A DNA stretch of 64,000 bases from a virus, in the IMG/VR virus record IMGVR_UViG_3300044960_000476, positions 1 to 64,000 of that record. One strand, 5' to 3'. The translations under genes were made by a program, and so were the position numbers. Below are positions 15,408 to 21,961 of the stretch, in pieces. The notes beneath the pieces are model-generated. The model saw only the letters and a program-made list of their open reading frames with translations. It was not told where the DNA came from and ran no database searches. The first letter of the stretch is position 1, and every line of letters starts with the position of its first letter.

Positions 15408-15662
15408 ATGAAACCACGGTTGATAGACATAGTGGCATTAGTTGCCCAAGCCATCCGGGGCGGTAAACACCGGGTGGCACTTGGGCCGCAAAAAACCGGT
15501 GGCGCTGTATTTGACGACGCGGGAGAGCCCGTTGGCCTGTTCAAGGTTGAGGGAGAAACACTCCACATCTCCTTGGACGTACACGGCCAAGTCGAGTACT
15601 ACAAACTCGGCTTGGAAAGATACCTAAAACAACTTTCTCTGGCAAAGGGGGTAAGAGCATGA
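15408..15662 (+). CDS. Small unknown protein of the polymerase operon (family A)
   Basis: An 84-residue protein with the same plan as its neighbour: N-terminal helix MKPRLIDIVALVAQAIRGGK, then AVFDDAGEPVGLFKVEGETL and a C-terminal strand-helix part. The shared D..G.PVG.(F/M)(K/R)(V/L) segment supports common ancestry with 15067 and 15853 products. GGGGGT precedes the ATG. The stop overlaps the start of the next gene (ATGA), so the two are translationally coupled. Confidence 0.6.
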   Translation: MKPRLIDIVALVAQAIRGGKHRVALGPQKTGGAVFDDAGEPVGLFKVEGETLHISLDVHGQVEYYKLGLERYLKQLSLAKGVRA

Positions 15663-15787
15663 AAAACGAAGAGGTGTGGGGTGTAATAACCTACTACCCG
15701 CCTTGCGCGGCAAAAAAGCAACGCCGCAATTGGCCTAGGTGGTTCAGATACACCATCCGCAGGCTGTTCAGGTTGAACCGCAAATAA
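15659..15787 (+). CDS. Small basic protein, 42 residues
   Basis: A short frame whose ATG overlaps the previous stop (ATGA). It reads MKNEEVWGVITYYPPCAAKK and then a strongly basic tail WPRWFRYTIRRLFRLNRK. Such a C-terminus could bind nucleic acid or membrane. Translational coupling supports that it is expressed. Function unknown. Confidence 0.5.
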   Translation: MKNEEVWGVITYYPPCAAKKQRRNWPRWFRYTIRRLFRLNRK

Positions 15788-15797
15788 ACAGATAATG

Positions 15798-15840
15798 TGC
15801 GCCTCCGGCGCCGTCCGGCGGGCGGTGCTGGAGGCCCAGA
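15798..15840 (+). repeat. GC palindromic element
   Basis: GCGCCTCCGGCGCC at 15798-15811, then CCGGCGGGCGG, ending just before the AAAGGAG site of the gene at 15853. One of the nine dispersed copies. Confidence 0.7.
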
Positions 15841-15852
15841 AAGGAGAAAACT

Positions 15853-16224
15853 ATGCTGGTAAACACCATCAAAGCAGCGGCCCAAGCTTTGGGCGTTAAG
15901 TCGGAACCGGAAGTAATTGTAAGCACCCACCGTGGTGACACTCACTACGGTGGTGCGTATATGGCCACCGGCGGCATCCTGGAGAATGGGCGGCAAATTG
16001 GCCTCTTTAAGGCGGAAGAGAAGCGCGGTAAAACCGCCGTCGAGTTGCTGCTAAACACTCCATCAGGAGTAAAGAAAGCCTGCTTGAGGATATCAGCCCA
16101 GTTGGGCGAACTGAAATCCACCAGGGAAGGGTTGGCCTACACGGAAGGAATGGCCGCCAAGAACTGGTGGCCGACTGATGCGAGTGGACGGCGCTTCGAA
16201 AGCCGTCCGTTGCCCGAAGAATAA
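15853..16224 (+). CDS. Unknown 123-residue protein of the polymerase operon (family A)
   Basis: The largest of three related small proteins. The N-terminal helix MLVNTIKAAAQALGVKSEPE leads into strands with GGAYMATGGILENGRQIGLF and KAEEKRGKTAVELLL, paralleling the D..G.PVGLFKV segment of the 15408 product. Residues ~75-123 are an extension with SGRRFESRPLPEE. AAAGGAG lies before the ATG. Its stop runs straight into a palindromic element. Function not recognised. Confidence 0.6.
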   Translation: MLVNTIKAAAQALGVKSEPEVIVSTHRGDTHYGGAYMATGGILENGRQIGLFKAEEKRGKTAVELLLNTPSGVKKACLRISAQLGELKSTREGLAYTEGMAAKNWWPTDASGRRFESRPLPEE

Positions 16225-16300
16225 GCGCCTCCGGCGCCTGACCAGCGGGGTGTTCACGGAATGGGCCAACGTGGACACCCCCAAAAGCCTTTGGCCCGAA
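16224..16300 (+). repeat. GC palindromic element with extended second stem
   Basis: GCGCCTCCGGCGCC at 16224-16237, then CTGACCAGCGGGG. The second stem is long here: GGTGTTCACG pairs with CGTGGACACC, and GGGCC/GGCCC pair further on. It ends before the AAAGGAG site of the next gene. Confidence 0.7.
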
Positions 16301-16312
16301 AGGAGAAAAAGT

Positions 16313-16528
16313 ATGGCCTATCTTTGGTTTCAAACCAGCACCTACCGCGGCCACATCCTTAACGAGGTGTGCGCAGACATCGAACCGGGCTTGCAAATGC
16401 TAGAGGAAGCCCTCGACAGCGGTAATTTTGTCGAGGGATATGTCCGCGTGGGTAAAAGGAAGTACCCGTTCACGGACACGAATGCCAGCGACGTCATTGC
16501 TACTTTACTAGAGAGCAAAGTCATTTAG
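16313..16528 (+). CDS. Small unknown protein, 71 residues
   Basis: I chose ATG at 16313, which has AAAGGAG eight bases before it; the longer frame would translate the palindromic element. The product starts MAYLWFQTSTYRGHILNEV and ends DTNASDVIATLLESKVI. It has a mixed alpha/beta look with no known motif. The gene lies between two hairpin-rich gaps in the polymerase operon. Confidence 0.55.
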   Translation: MAYLWFQTSTYRGHILNEVCADIEPGLQMLEEALDSGNFVEGYVRVGKRKYPFTDTNASDVIATLLESKVI

Positions 16529-16630
16529 GGGTGGTTTATCCACCCTTGGGCCGCAAGCCTCCACCTCCACGTGGTGCGGCCTGGGAGCCCCGCAAGGGGA
16601 ACTAACGGAGGCAAATGAAAGGAGTAAAGT
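16529..16630 (+). other. Hairpin-rich intergenic gap
   Basis: Contains GGGGTGG/CCACCC (loop TTTAT) directly after the stop and a GGCCGCA/TGCGGCC stem near 16549-16583. No U-tract follows. It continues the pattern of structured gaps in this operon. Confidence 0.5.
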
Positions 16631-17011
16631 ATGCTGAATGTAAAGCACATGTACCAGGGAGTTATTATCCGCACCCCTTACAGCAAGAAGGGGCAGGCTA
16701 AGACGGGCGACCACTTCACCACTTACAGGGCTTTGGCTGATGAAGCGAGCAACCGTTGGCTTGACCTGTACGTCTTTGGCGACGAGGCGGTTTTGGCTGT
16801 GCTGCCTCAGAAGCTGCTGGTTCGCGGAAACGTTTCCGTGTTGAACCTGCCCCAAACCCAAGAACTGCCCGGAAAGACCATTCTTGGGGCAAACGCCCTC
16901 TCCCTGGAAGTTTGGGACAGGGGGAAAGGAAAATGGACCAAAATGGCCGCGTTCATCGCGGGCTTGGCGGCTAAAGCGGAGGCAGAGGAGGCAATTGAAC
17001 TGGAGTTTTGA
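16631..17011 (+). CDS. Unknown 126-residue protein, last gene of the GC-rich island
   Basis: A protein I do not recognise, with AAAGGAG before the ATG. The first half is beta rich (MYQGVIIRTPYSKKGQAKTG, DLYVFGDEAVLAVLPQKLLV, GNVSVLNLPQTQ). The end is an Ala/Glu-rich helix, AFIAGLAAKAEAEEAIELEF. This could be an OB-like or nucleic-acid-binding fold but no decisive motif exists. It closes the plus-strand island before the 1.7-kb non-coding region. Confidence 0.65.
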   Translation: MLNVKHMYQGVIIRTPYSKKGQAKTGDHFTTYRALADEASNRWLDLYVFGDEAVLAVLPQKLLVRGNVSVLNLPQTQELPGKTILGANALSLEVWDRGKGKWTKMAAFIAGLAAKAEAEEAIELEF

Positions 17012-17075
17012 GGGCCATAAGGCCCTCTCACTGAGGGGGTACACCCCCGCTAAATGCGGGGGAGTACTCCCTTGG
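17012..17075 (+). terminator. Four stacked hairpins after the island
   Basis: Short stems in a row: AGGGCC/GGCCCT, GGGGGTACACCCCC, CCCCCGC/GCGGGGG (loop TAAAT) and GGGAGTACTCCC. They directly follow the last stop codon of the island. They may end or stabilise the operon transcript. Confidence 0.5.
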
Positions 17076-17104
17076 TCAAAGGAGGTGGTACACCAGCCGG
17101 AATG

Positions 17105-17113
17105 TGATATACT
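17105..17113 (+). promoter_or_regulatory. Possible extended -10 promoter
   Basis: TGATATACT gives TG, one base, then TATACT at 17108-17113. It would drive rightward transcription into the structured region that follows. No clear -35 box is seen. Confidence 0.35.
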
Positions 17114-17119
17114 AGTAAG

Positions 17120-17352
17120 CATGTAGTACGCTCTTGCGGAGCCAGGCAGGGGGCGGGGCGGCAGCCCCGCCCCCCTACTGTCTGCAAATAATTCTCTCCT
17201 TACTCTCCCATAGTTATTTTCAAACACCCCCGGGGTGGGGGTACAAACCAGCCGAGTAGTGTCCGTTTGGACAAATGGCTAGCCTCTACTCGGCAAGGTG
17301 TGTCGACAGACTGGGGAGTAAGCTATTTGGCTTACTCTCCAGTTGTTTCTAT
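17120..17352 (+). ncRNA. Candidate structured non-coding RNA
   Basis: No open frame with a ribosome site is present, but structure is dense. Stem 1 is GGGGGCGGGGC/GCCCCGCCCCC (17149-17174). Stem 2 closes GCCGAGTAG (17251-17259) with CTACTCGGC (17286-17294) and encloses a TGTCC/GGACA hairpin with loop GTTT and the palindrome GGCTAGCC, giving a branched fold. Stem 3 is a 13-bp hairpin (17311-17342) followed by TTGTTTCTATTT, resembling an intrinsic terminator. A possible promoter lies at 17105. It matches no family I know. Cruciform DNA at an origin is an alternative. Confidence 0.4.
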
Positions 17353-17481
17353 TTGCTATTTTCTATTTCCTGTTTGCTAACCCCGCGCGGGCAAGCTTGT
17401 GGCCTTTAAAGCGGTCGCGGTGGGCATGTTATCCAGCTTCGTCACAGACGTAAAAAATGAAGCTGACATTCAACAAACCCG

Positions 17482-17709
17482 CATTCTTCCAATATAAAAG
17501 TGGGGGGTGGCCTTATTTTGGCTTATACGGCCTCAGAGAGGCCAAATTTTTGGATGCCAATTTTGGGGTCGATAAGAAAGGCATTTTTTGCACTTAATAT
17601 GCTTCCCCGGTATATTTACCCTTAAACCACCTTACCCCCGTCTTAAAATTGATTATACGGCCTTACAGAGGCATTCTAGAGGTGGGGTTTAAACCTGACG
17701 AAAAGTTTG
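17482..17709 (+). repeat. Long imperfect direct repeat, copy 1
   Basis: Paired with 17888-18114. Both copies run: CATTCTT, AATATAAAA or GATATAAAA, TGGGGGGTGGCCTTA, TTATACGG, GGGGTCGATAAGAAAGGC, CCCCGGTATATT, CCCCCGTCTTAAAAT, TTATACGG, CATTCTA and CGAAAA. Within each copy the segment CTTA...TTATACGGCCT occurs twice, so there are four copies in all. Confidence 0.75.
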
Positions 17710-17887
17710 GGGTTAGGAAATAGGAGCTAGGAAATAGGAAGTAGCAAAATGCTTTACCTTGCTATTTCCTACTCCGCTATTTCCTACTCCGCTATTTCCT
17801 AACTCCTAGTTTCTATTTTCTAACCCATAACCCACTCTTTTTCTCCGTCCAGGACGTTATTCACCCAACTCACCCTTAATTTATGCC

Positions 17888-18114
17888 CATTCTTACGATA
17901 TAAAAATGGGGGGTGGCCTTAAAATTGATTATACGGCCTTATAGACCCCTTTTAAGCGGATGGCAAAATTGGGGTCGATAAGAAAGGCAAAAATTGAAGC
18001 TAATGTGTCACCCCGGTATATTACCCCTTAGAAGGGCTACCCCCCGTCTTAAAATGGCTTATACGGGCTTATAGGGCCATTCTACGGAGGGGGTTGCAAG
18101 CTGGCGAAAATATA
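17888..18114 (+). repeat. Long imperfect direct repeat, copy 2
   Basis: Second copy of the unit at 17482-17709, in the same orientation about 406 bases downstream. Sub-blocks GGGGTCGATAAGAAAGGCA and CCCCGGTATATT are kept with intervening divergence, so this is an old duplication or a site kept by selection. Confidence 0.75.
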
Positions 18115-18242
18115 GAGTTTGGACTGGATGAAAGAGGGGTTGCGTGCAGGGCAATTCCGTTATTCCTTCCTCCCTTCATACCTTAACCCAAAAACCCCTT
18201 ATTTCTTAACTCAAAACTTTTCTCAAAACCCACCAAATTCCG

Positions 18243-18272
18243 TTACTTTTGAACGAAAAGAGTGCCTATAAT
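18243..18272 (+). promoter_or_regulatory. Possible promoter
   Basis: TTACTT (18243-18248) and TATAAT (18267-18272) are separated by 18 bases, a near sigma-70 layout. The first covarying hairpin begins three bases after the -10 box, so a transcript would be structured from its first nucleotides. Confidence 0.35.
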
Positions 18273-18274
18273 AA

Positions 18275-18306
18275 GAGCAAAAAGCCCTATAAAGGGCTTT
18301 TTGCTC
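18275..18306 (+). repeat. Covarying palindrome 1
   Basis: A perfect 13-bp stem, GAGCAAAAAGCCC with its complement, around TATAAA. It could also work as an intrinsic terminator because the right arm has TTTTT. Shares the outer GAGC/GCTC and inner CCCTATAAAGGG with palindromes 2 and 3 while the middle base pairs differ. Confidence 0.75.
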
Positions 18307-18439
18307 TCTACTAACTATTAGTTAGCTAACTACATGCTATATACTAGCTAACTAACAAGTTGTTAGTAAGCTAACTACATGCTTTATATATAACTATAAT
18401 ACGCTGTCGTGTGCTAGTATAATATATAAGCTAACTAAA

Positions 18440-18468
18440 GGAGCTAAACCCTTAAAGGGTTTAGCTCC
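18440..18468 (+). repeat. Covarying palindrome 2
   Basis: A perfect 13-bp stem, GGAGCTAAACCCT with its complement, around TAA. Outer GAGC/GCTC and inner CCC/GGG match palindromes 1 and 3, but the middle is TAAA rather than AAAAAG or ATTA, with compensating changes on the other arm. Confidence 0.75.
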
Positions 18469-18575
18469 TAGTATATACTAGTATATTATATATATTTATA
18501 TATTGTTTTTACTCATTACTATATACTAGCTAACTACATACTTTATACTAACCATCCCTATACTTTATACTAACT

Positions 18576-18607
18576 AGGAGCATTACCCTATAAAGGGTAA
18601 TGCTCCT
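18576..18607 (+). repeat. Covarying palindrome 3
   Basis: A perfect 13-bp stem, AGGAGCATTACCC with its complement, around TATAAA. It is the third member of the set, 136 bases after the second. Confidence 0.75.
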
Positions 18608-18735
18608 ATATATACTTATTACTAGCTAACTACATGCTTTATATTAACCATCTACATGCTTTATACTAACCATTATAGGGGCACTACCAACTTTCGAAAA
18701 TAAACCAACGCTGTCGGGCGCAAGGAGGGTAGCAA

Positions 18736-19434
18736 ATGACTGTTGAACAAGTTCATGAAATAGTGCGCAAGGTTTACCAAAGGTTAACAAGTATCAAGCA
18801 AGTCCAGTATGCTTACATTGGGCTTGCAGGTGGTTGTGCAGCATGGTTGGCGGGCAAGACAGCCCGCCAACCAAATGACATAGACATTTGGTTTTCAACC
18901 AAGCCAAGTTTGTTTAATATGGCTTGGAAAACTTTGGGTATAACCATAGACGACAATGCTCCAGTATACTTTGATGAAACTAGCGTCCACAAAGAGGTAA
19001 TTGACGGGGTAGAGGTAAACGTTATTGGCATTACTTGTTACTATTCATGGCGGTCGCCTGCAGAGCAATTAGAAAAGCTTATTTCCAGCTTTGACGTACC
19101 CCAACACCGTGTAGGGTATGTCATTAACGACGGTGAGTTAGACATTTTCATTAACAGTCCGTATTACTATGACGAATGGACTGTCGCAACAATGCTGTGC
19201 GACAGCGATGAAGTAGTAACTAAAACCAGTCGTGCATTTAAATTTAAACAAGCAGGTTACAAAATGTGCGACAGAATACAATTACTAGCACACATGTATG
19301 AAATGGGTGTTGACAGGCGTGTGCTGGTAACTAAGGACGGCGTTGGCCTGGACACTTGGGTAACGTGGGAAGAATTACCCGGTCATATAGCTAAGCTTGC
19401 CCTCGAAACGGCTACTACTAGGACTAACCCATGA
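18736..19434 (+). CDS. Nucleotidyltransferase-fold protein, paralogue 1 (catalytic motif intact)
   Basis: A 232-residue member of a four-gene tandem family. The core YIGLAGGCAAWLAGKTARQP then NDIDIWFS has the GG (32-33) and D-I-D (Asp48, Asp50) of the MNT/AbiEii-type nucleotidyltransferase fold, with a possible third acid in DGVEVNVI. A family-specific SFDVPQHRVGYVIN motif follows near residue 115. The C-terminal half is helical and ends EELPGHIAKLALETA. An AAGGAGG site lies before the ATG. Members of this fold transfer nucleotides to proteins, RNA or small molecules. The specific role here is unknown. It opens the array after the non-coding region. Confidence 0.65.
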   Translation: MTVEQVHEIVRKVYQRLTSIKQVQYAYIGLAGGCAAWLAGKTARQPNDIDIWFSTKPSLFNMAWKTLGITIDDNAPVYFDETSVHKEVIDGVEVNVIGITCYYSWRSPAEQLEKLISSFDVPQHRVGYVINDGELDIFINSPYYYDEWTVATMLCDSDEVVTKTSRAFKFKQAGYKMCDRIQLLAHMYEMGVDRRVLVTKDGVGLDTWVTWEELPGHIAKLALETATTRTNP

Positions 19435-20138
19435 GCCGCGACAGCGTTAGAAGAAACCTGCTGGACTTGATAGGCAACGTAGTAATTACGTTGCAAGAAA
19501 AGTTAGACGGCATAAAGTACGAATTGGCATTGTTTGGTGGTGCAGCTGCATGGCTTGTTCACCAAACCAAGCGCATACCGGACAACTTCAACATTAGCAT
19601 TAACGTTCATCACAATGAAGTTGTAAAGGTATTAGAACGTCTTAAAATAGACTATGACAGAACATACCAACCTTTCTTTTACAAAACTTCCATTCACGTC
19701 TGTAACTTTCCTGTACGCTTAGTAGTAGCCAAACCACGTTATTCTTCTGCTAAAGGCAATGTACATGCGGAATATCTGTCGTCGTTGCTTGATATTCCGC
19801 AACACAGGGTAGTGTTAATTAATTTGGGAGGTAAATACCAATGCCACTTTTCAGCGCCATTCATGTTTGCCTGGTCCCATGAGTGGACCAGGCAAACAAT
19901 GTGCCGTGGTATGGTGTACCACCTCAAGACTAGTTCGACAAGAATATTGCGGGCGGTGCAGGACGGATACAAAGTATCCGACGAAATAAGGCACTTAGGC
20001 TTGCCCGCCGAAGTTGGGCTTAACATTAATTACCTTGTGGAAAGGGGGTTAATTAAAACTAAGTACGGCGTGTTTGCTTGGGAAGAGATACCCGAGTTTG
20101 TGTCGAAGCTAACGCTAATGGGGGCAAATGATGCGTAA
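19431..20138 (+). CDS. Nucleotidyltransferase-fold protein, paralogue 2 (degenerate motif)
   Basis: A 235-residue paralogue overlapping the first gene by 4 bases. The equivalent segment is ALFGGAAAWLVHQTKRIP followed by DNFNIS: both expected metal-binding aspartates are replaced by Asn (52 and 54). The family motif LLDIPQHRVVLIN and the C-terminal EIPEFVSKLTLMG are kept. The fold is thus conserved while catalysis is probably lost, suggesting a structural or regulatory partner of paralogue 1, or a changed chemistry. Confidence 0.6.
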   Translation: MSRDSVRRNLLDLIGNVVITLQEKLDGIKYELALFGGAAAWLVHQTKRIPDNFNISINVHHNEVVKVLERLKIDYDRTYQPFFYKTSIHVCNFPVRLVVAKPRYSSAKGNVHAEYLSSLLDIPQHRVVLINLGGKYQCHFSAPFMFAWSHEWTRQTMCRGMVYHLKTSSTRILRAVQDGYKVSDEIRHLGLPAEVGLNINYLVERGLIKTKYGVFAWEEIPEFVSKLTLMGANDA

Positions 20139-20826
20139 AAAAGTCGAACAAGTGCTCCGCTACATTGACAAAACGTTGAAAAAGAAAAACATACCTTACA
20201 GGAGCATAATACTGTTTGGCGGTGCAGCAGCTTATCTGGCTGGCGCAACACAGCGCCAGCCAGACAACATAAATGTCGCCATTTGCACTCATCCAGCACG
20301 CCACGACAGCGTTTTATTGGCTTTGAAAGTAAAAGACTTGCCAATGGCTAAAGCCCATAAAATTCACCGAAAAATAGACATAGACGGCACGGAAGTACGG
20401 CTCGAAATAAGCTCGGCATGGCACCACAGTACAAAGGCTGCCCACCGCCATGCTGAACATATTTGTTCATTGGTAGACGTGCCGCAACACAGGGTAGTCT
20501 ATCATTGGGACGGTAGACTAACCGGTCCAGAATATTACTACTACGCTCCTTATTGGAGCAAAGAAAGCATGACGCAAACTAAGGCCGGTATTAATACCGA
20601 TACATTGCGTATTGCTAAATTCAAGAGAGAAAACTATGCCATGTCTGACGACATAGCTATGTTTGCGTTGTTGGGAGAATTGGGCATTCTTGTTGACCTG
20701 TGGGTCAGCGAAATGCATATTCTGACAACGTATGGCTTTATTGAATGGGACGAAATAACTGACTTTGTGCTCAAAGTAGCCATGATGCACAAAGGAGCAC
20801 AAAATGAACAGGAAAACAATAGTTAA
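20128..20826 (+). CDS. Nucleotidyltransferase-fold protein, paralogue 3 (degenerate motif)
   Basis: A 232-residue paralogue whose ATG overlaps the previous gene by 11 bases; a second ATG follows immediately. Core: ILFGGAAAYLAGATQRQP then DNINVAIC, with Asn47 and Asn49 at the metal positions. Later motifs SLVDVPQHRVVYHW and ITDFVLKVAMM match the family. The N-terminus is basic. Like paralogue 2 it should fold but is unlikely to use canonical two-metal catalysis. Confidence 0.6.
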   Translation: MMRKKVEQVLRYIDKTLKKKNIPYRSIILFGGAAAYLAGATQRQPDNINVAICTHPARHDSVLLALKVKDLPMAKAHKIHRKIDIDGTEVRLEISSAWHHSTKAAHRHAEHICSLVDVPQHRVVYHWDGRLTGPEYYYYAPYWSKESMTQTKAGINTDTLRIAKFKRENYAMSDDIAMFALLGELGILVDLWVSEMHILTTYGFIEWDEITDFVLKVAMMHKGAQNEQENNS

Positions 20827-21484
20827 CGTATTGCACGCAATAGACGATAAGCTATACGCGTTATACCCAAAACGCTATGCTAGCATGCTGCTCTATGGTG
20901 GTGCTGCAGCTTGGTTGGCGGGCGTGACCAAGCGCCCGCCAACCAACATTAACGTGGCAATTAGCGCCGCGCCTTCATACATTGAGCCCATTTTGAAGGC
21001 ATTGGGCTTGGAGCAAAACGCCAAATTTTACCCACACCAGAGTAAAGCACGTATTCAAATTGACGGCATTGACGTGCTCATGTACATTAGCTCGCCCTGG
21101 TATTACCACCAAGACGTTGCTAAGCGTCATGCTATGCACGTCTGCTCTCTTTTCGACGTACCACAACACCGGGTAGTAATGCATTACCAAAACGGACTAA
21201 GTGAGCCGGTTTATTGTGGTTGGGCGGACACTTGGTCTAGAGAAACCATGTGTAACAGTTACTTGGACGTTTGCACCAATACCATGCGTATTTACAAATT
21301 CCTGCAGGCGGGTTATTCCATGTCTAGCGAAATAGCATTGCTTGGTACATTAGGCTCCCTCGGCATTTCAAAAAACATATGGGCTAACCAACACGGCATT
21401 ACAGTATCGGACGACTGGATAGGCTGGAATGAGTTGCCAACGTTTGTATGCCAAGTAGCAATGTCGACAGACACAAGTCAATAA
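20804..21484 (+). CDS. Nucleotidyltransferase-fold protein, paralogue 4 (degenerate motif)
   Basis: A 226-residue paralogue overlapping gene 3 by 23 bases with AAAGGAG inside it. Core: LLYGGAAAWLAGVTKRPP then TNINVAIS, with Asn48 and Asn50 at the metal positions. The motifs LFDVPQHRVVMHY and ELPTFVCQVAMS are kept. The end is followed by a copy of the GC palindromic element (21492-21508). It is the last of the array. Confidence 0.6.
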   Translation: MNRKTIVNVLHAIDDKLYALYPKRYASMLLYGGAAAWLAGVTKRPPTNINVAISAAPSYIEPILKALGLEQNAKFYPHQSKARIQIDGIDVLMYISSPWYYHQDVAKRHAMHVCSLFDVPQHRVVMHYQNGLSEPVYCGWADTWSRETMCNSYLDVCTNTMRIYKFLQAGYSMSSEIALLGTLGSLGISKNIWANQHGITVSDDWIGWNELPTFVCQVAMSTDTSQ

Positions 21485-21491
21485 GCCGAAT

Positions 21492-21518
21492 GGGCGCCTC
21501 CGGCGCCTCTCTGACGGG
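21492..21518 (+). repeat. GC palindromic element, outlying copy
   Basis: GGGCGCCTCCGGCGCCTCTC followed by TGACGGGGT lies between two genes far outside the GC-rich island. It is the ninth copy and shows the element can occur outside its main cluster. Confidence 0.7.
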
Positions 21519-21526
21519 GTGAAAAC

Positions 21527-21961
21527 ATGTACAAGCTAGTAAAGTCACTACCTGTGGCGACAGAAATGCCAAGTAAAGACGAATTGCTTCATCAAAGGCG
21601 TAAACTCTTTTACTTGGTAGAGGCCACGCATAAACTGGTCAAACACTTGGCGGGCGACATCGGTAAGCCCCGTACATGGTCTGTGTACTTTACGCGGGAA
21701 ACACAGCTGGAAAAAATGTTTTACGTCAGTTACAGCTACCACATTCCCACCAACCCATACGAACAGCTAATTATTGCCTCGGCTATAACTGACGCTTTTG
21801 AATTACCGCGTGGAGTAAACCCGGCTCTAGGAAAGAAGTGGAAGCGTAACATTCGCTTTTACGTACCATGCACAACTGACGAAGGCGTGCAGACAATAGT
21901 AGAAGCAACAAGAAAGTTGGAGGAGCAGCTATGGGCGTTAAACCAAGAATTGAACAGCTGA
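21527..21961 (+). CDS. Unknown 144-residue protein, family B
   Basis: The first of a second tandem family. Start MYKLVKSLPVATEMPSKDEL; the middle has MFYVSYSYHIPTNPYEQLII and FELPRGVNP; the end NIRFYVPCTTDEGVQTIVEA. The last two features (a FELP-like segment and F(Y/L)xP.TT..G) recur in genes at 22226, 22632 and 23041. Predicted alpha/beta, no catalytic motif, no membrane segment. Expressed from GGGGTG upstream of ATG. Function unknown. Confidence 0.65.
   Translation: MYKLVKSLPVATEMPSKDELLHQRRKLFYLVEATHKLVKHLAGDIGKPRTWSVYFTRETQLEKMFYVSYSYHIPTNPYEQLIIASAITDAFELPRGVNPALGKKWKRNIRFYVPCTTDEGVQTIVEATRKLEEQLWALNQELNS

Larger units (their letters stand above)
18331..18670 (+). repeat. Iteron-like AT-rich repeats
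   Basis: Six copies of TACATGCTTTATACTAAC or near variants begin at 18331, 18376, 18535, 18559, 18631 and 18653, often preceded by TAGCTAAC. All are in one orientation and interleave with two of the palindromes. This arrangement is typical of replication-initiator or repressor binding arrays. Confidence 0.65.
17353..18735. other. Non-coding repeat region, candidate replication origin
   Basis: About 1.4 kb with no credible gene. It contains two ~230-bp imperfect direct repeats (17482-17709 and 17888-18114), short runs of GCTATTTCCTACTCC (17761-17800), a TATAAT-like promoter (18267-18272), three covarying palindromes (18275-18607) and AT-rich iteron-like repeats (18331-18670). It separates the GC-rich island from the AT-richer early genes. 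Repeats, AT-rich tract and palindromes together suggest a replication origin or a regulatory locus. Confidence 0.6.

Noticed and set aside
17713-17822. Short repeats of GCTATTTCCTACTCC as a separate element
   Set aside because: They look like simple slippage-type repeats; no pairing or spacing pattern beyond local similarity was found.
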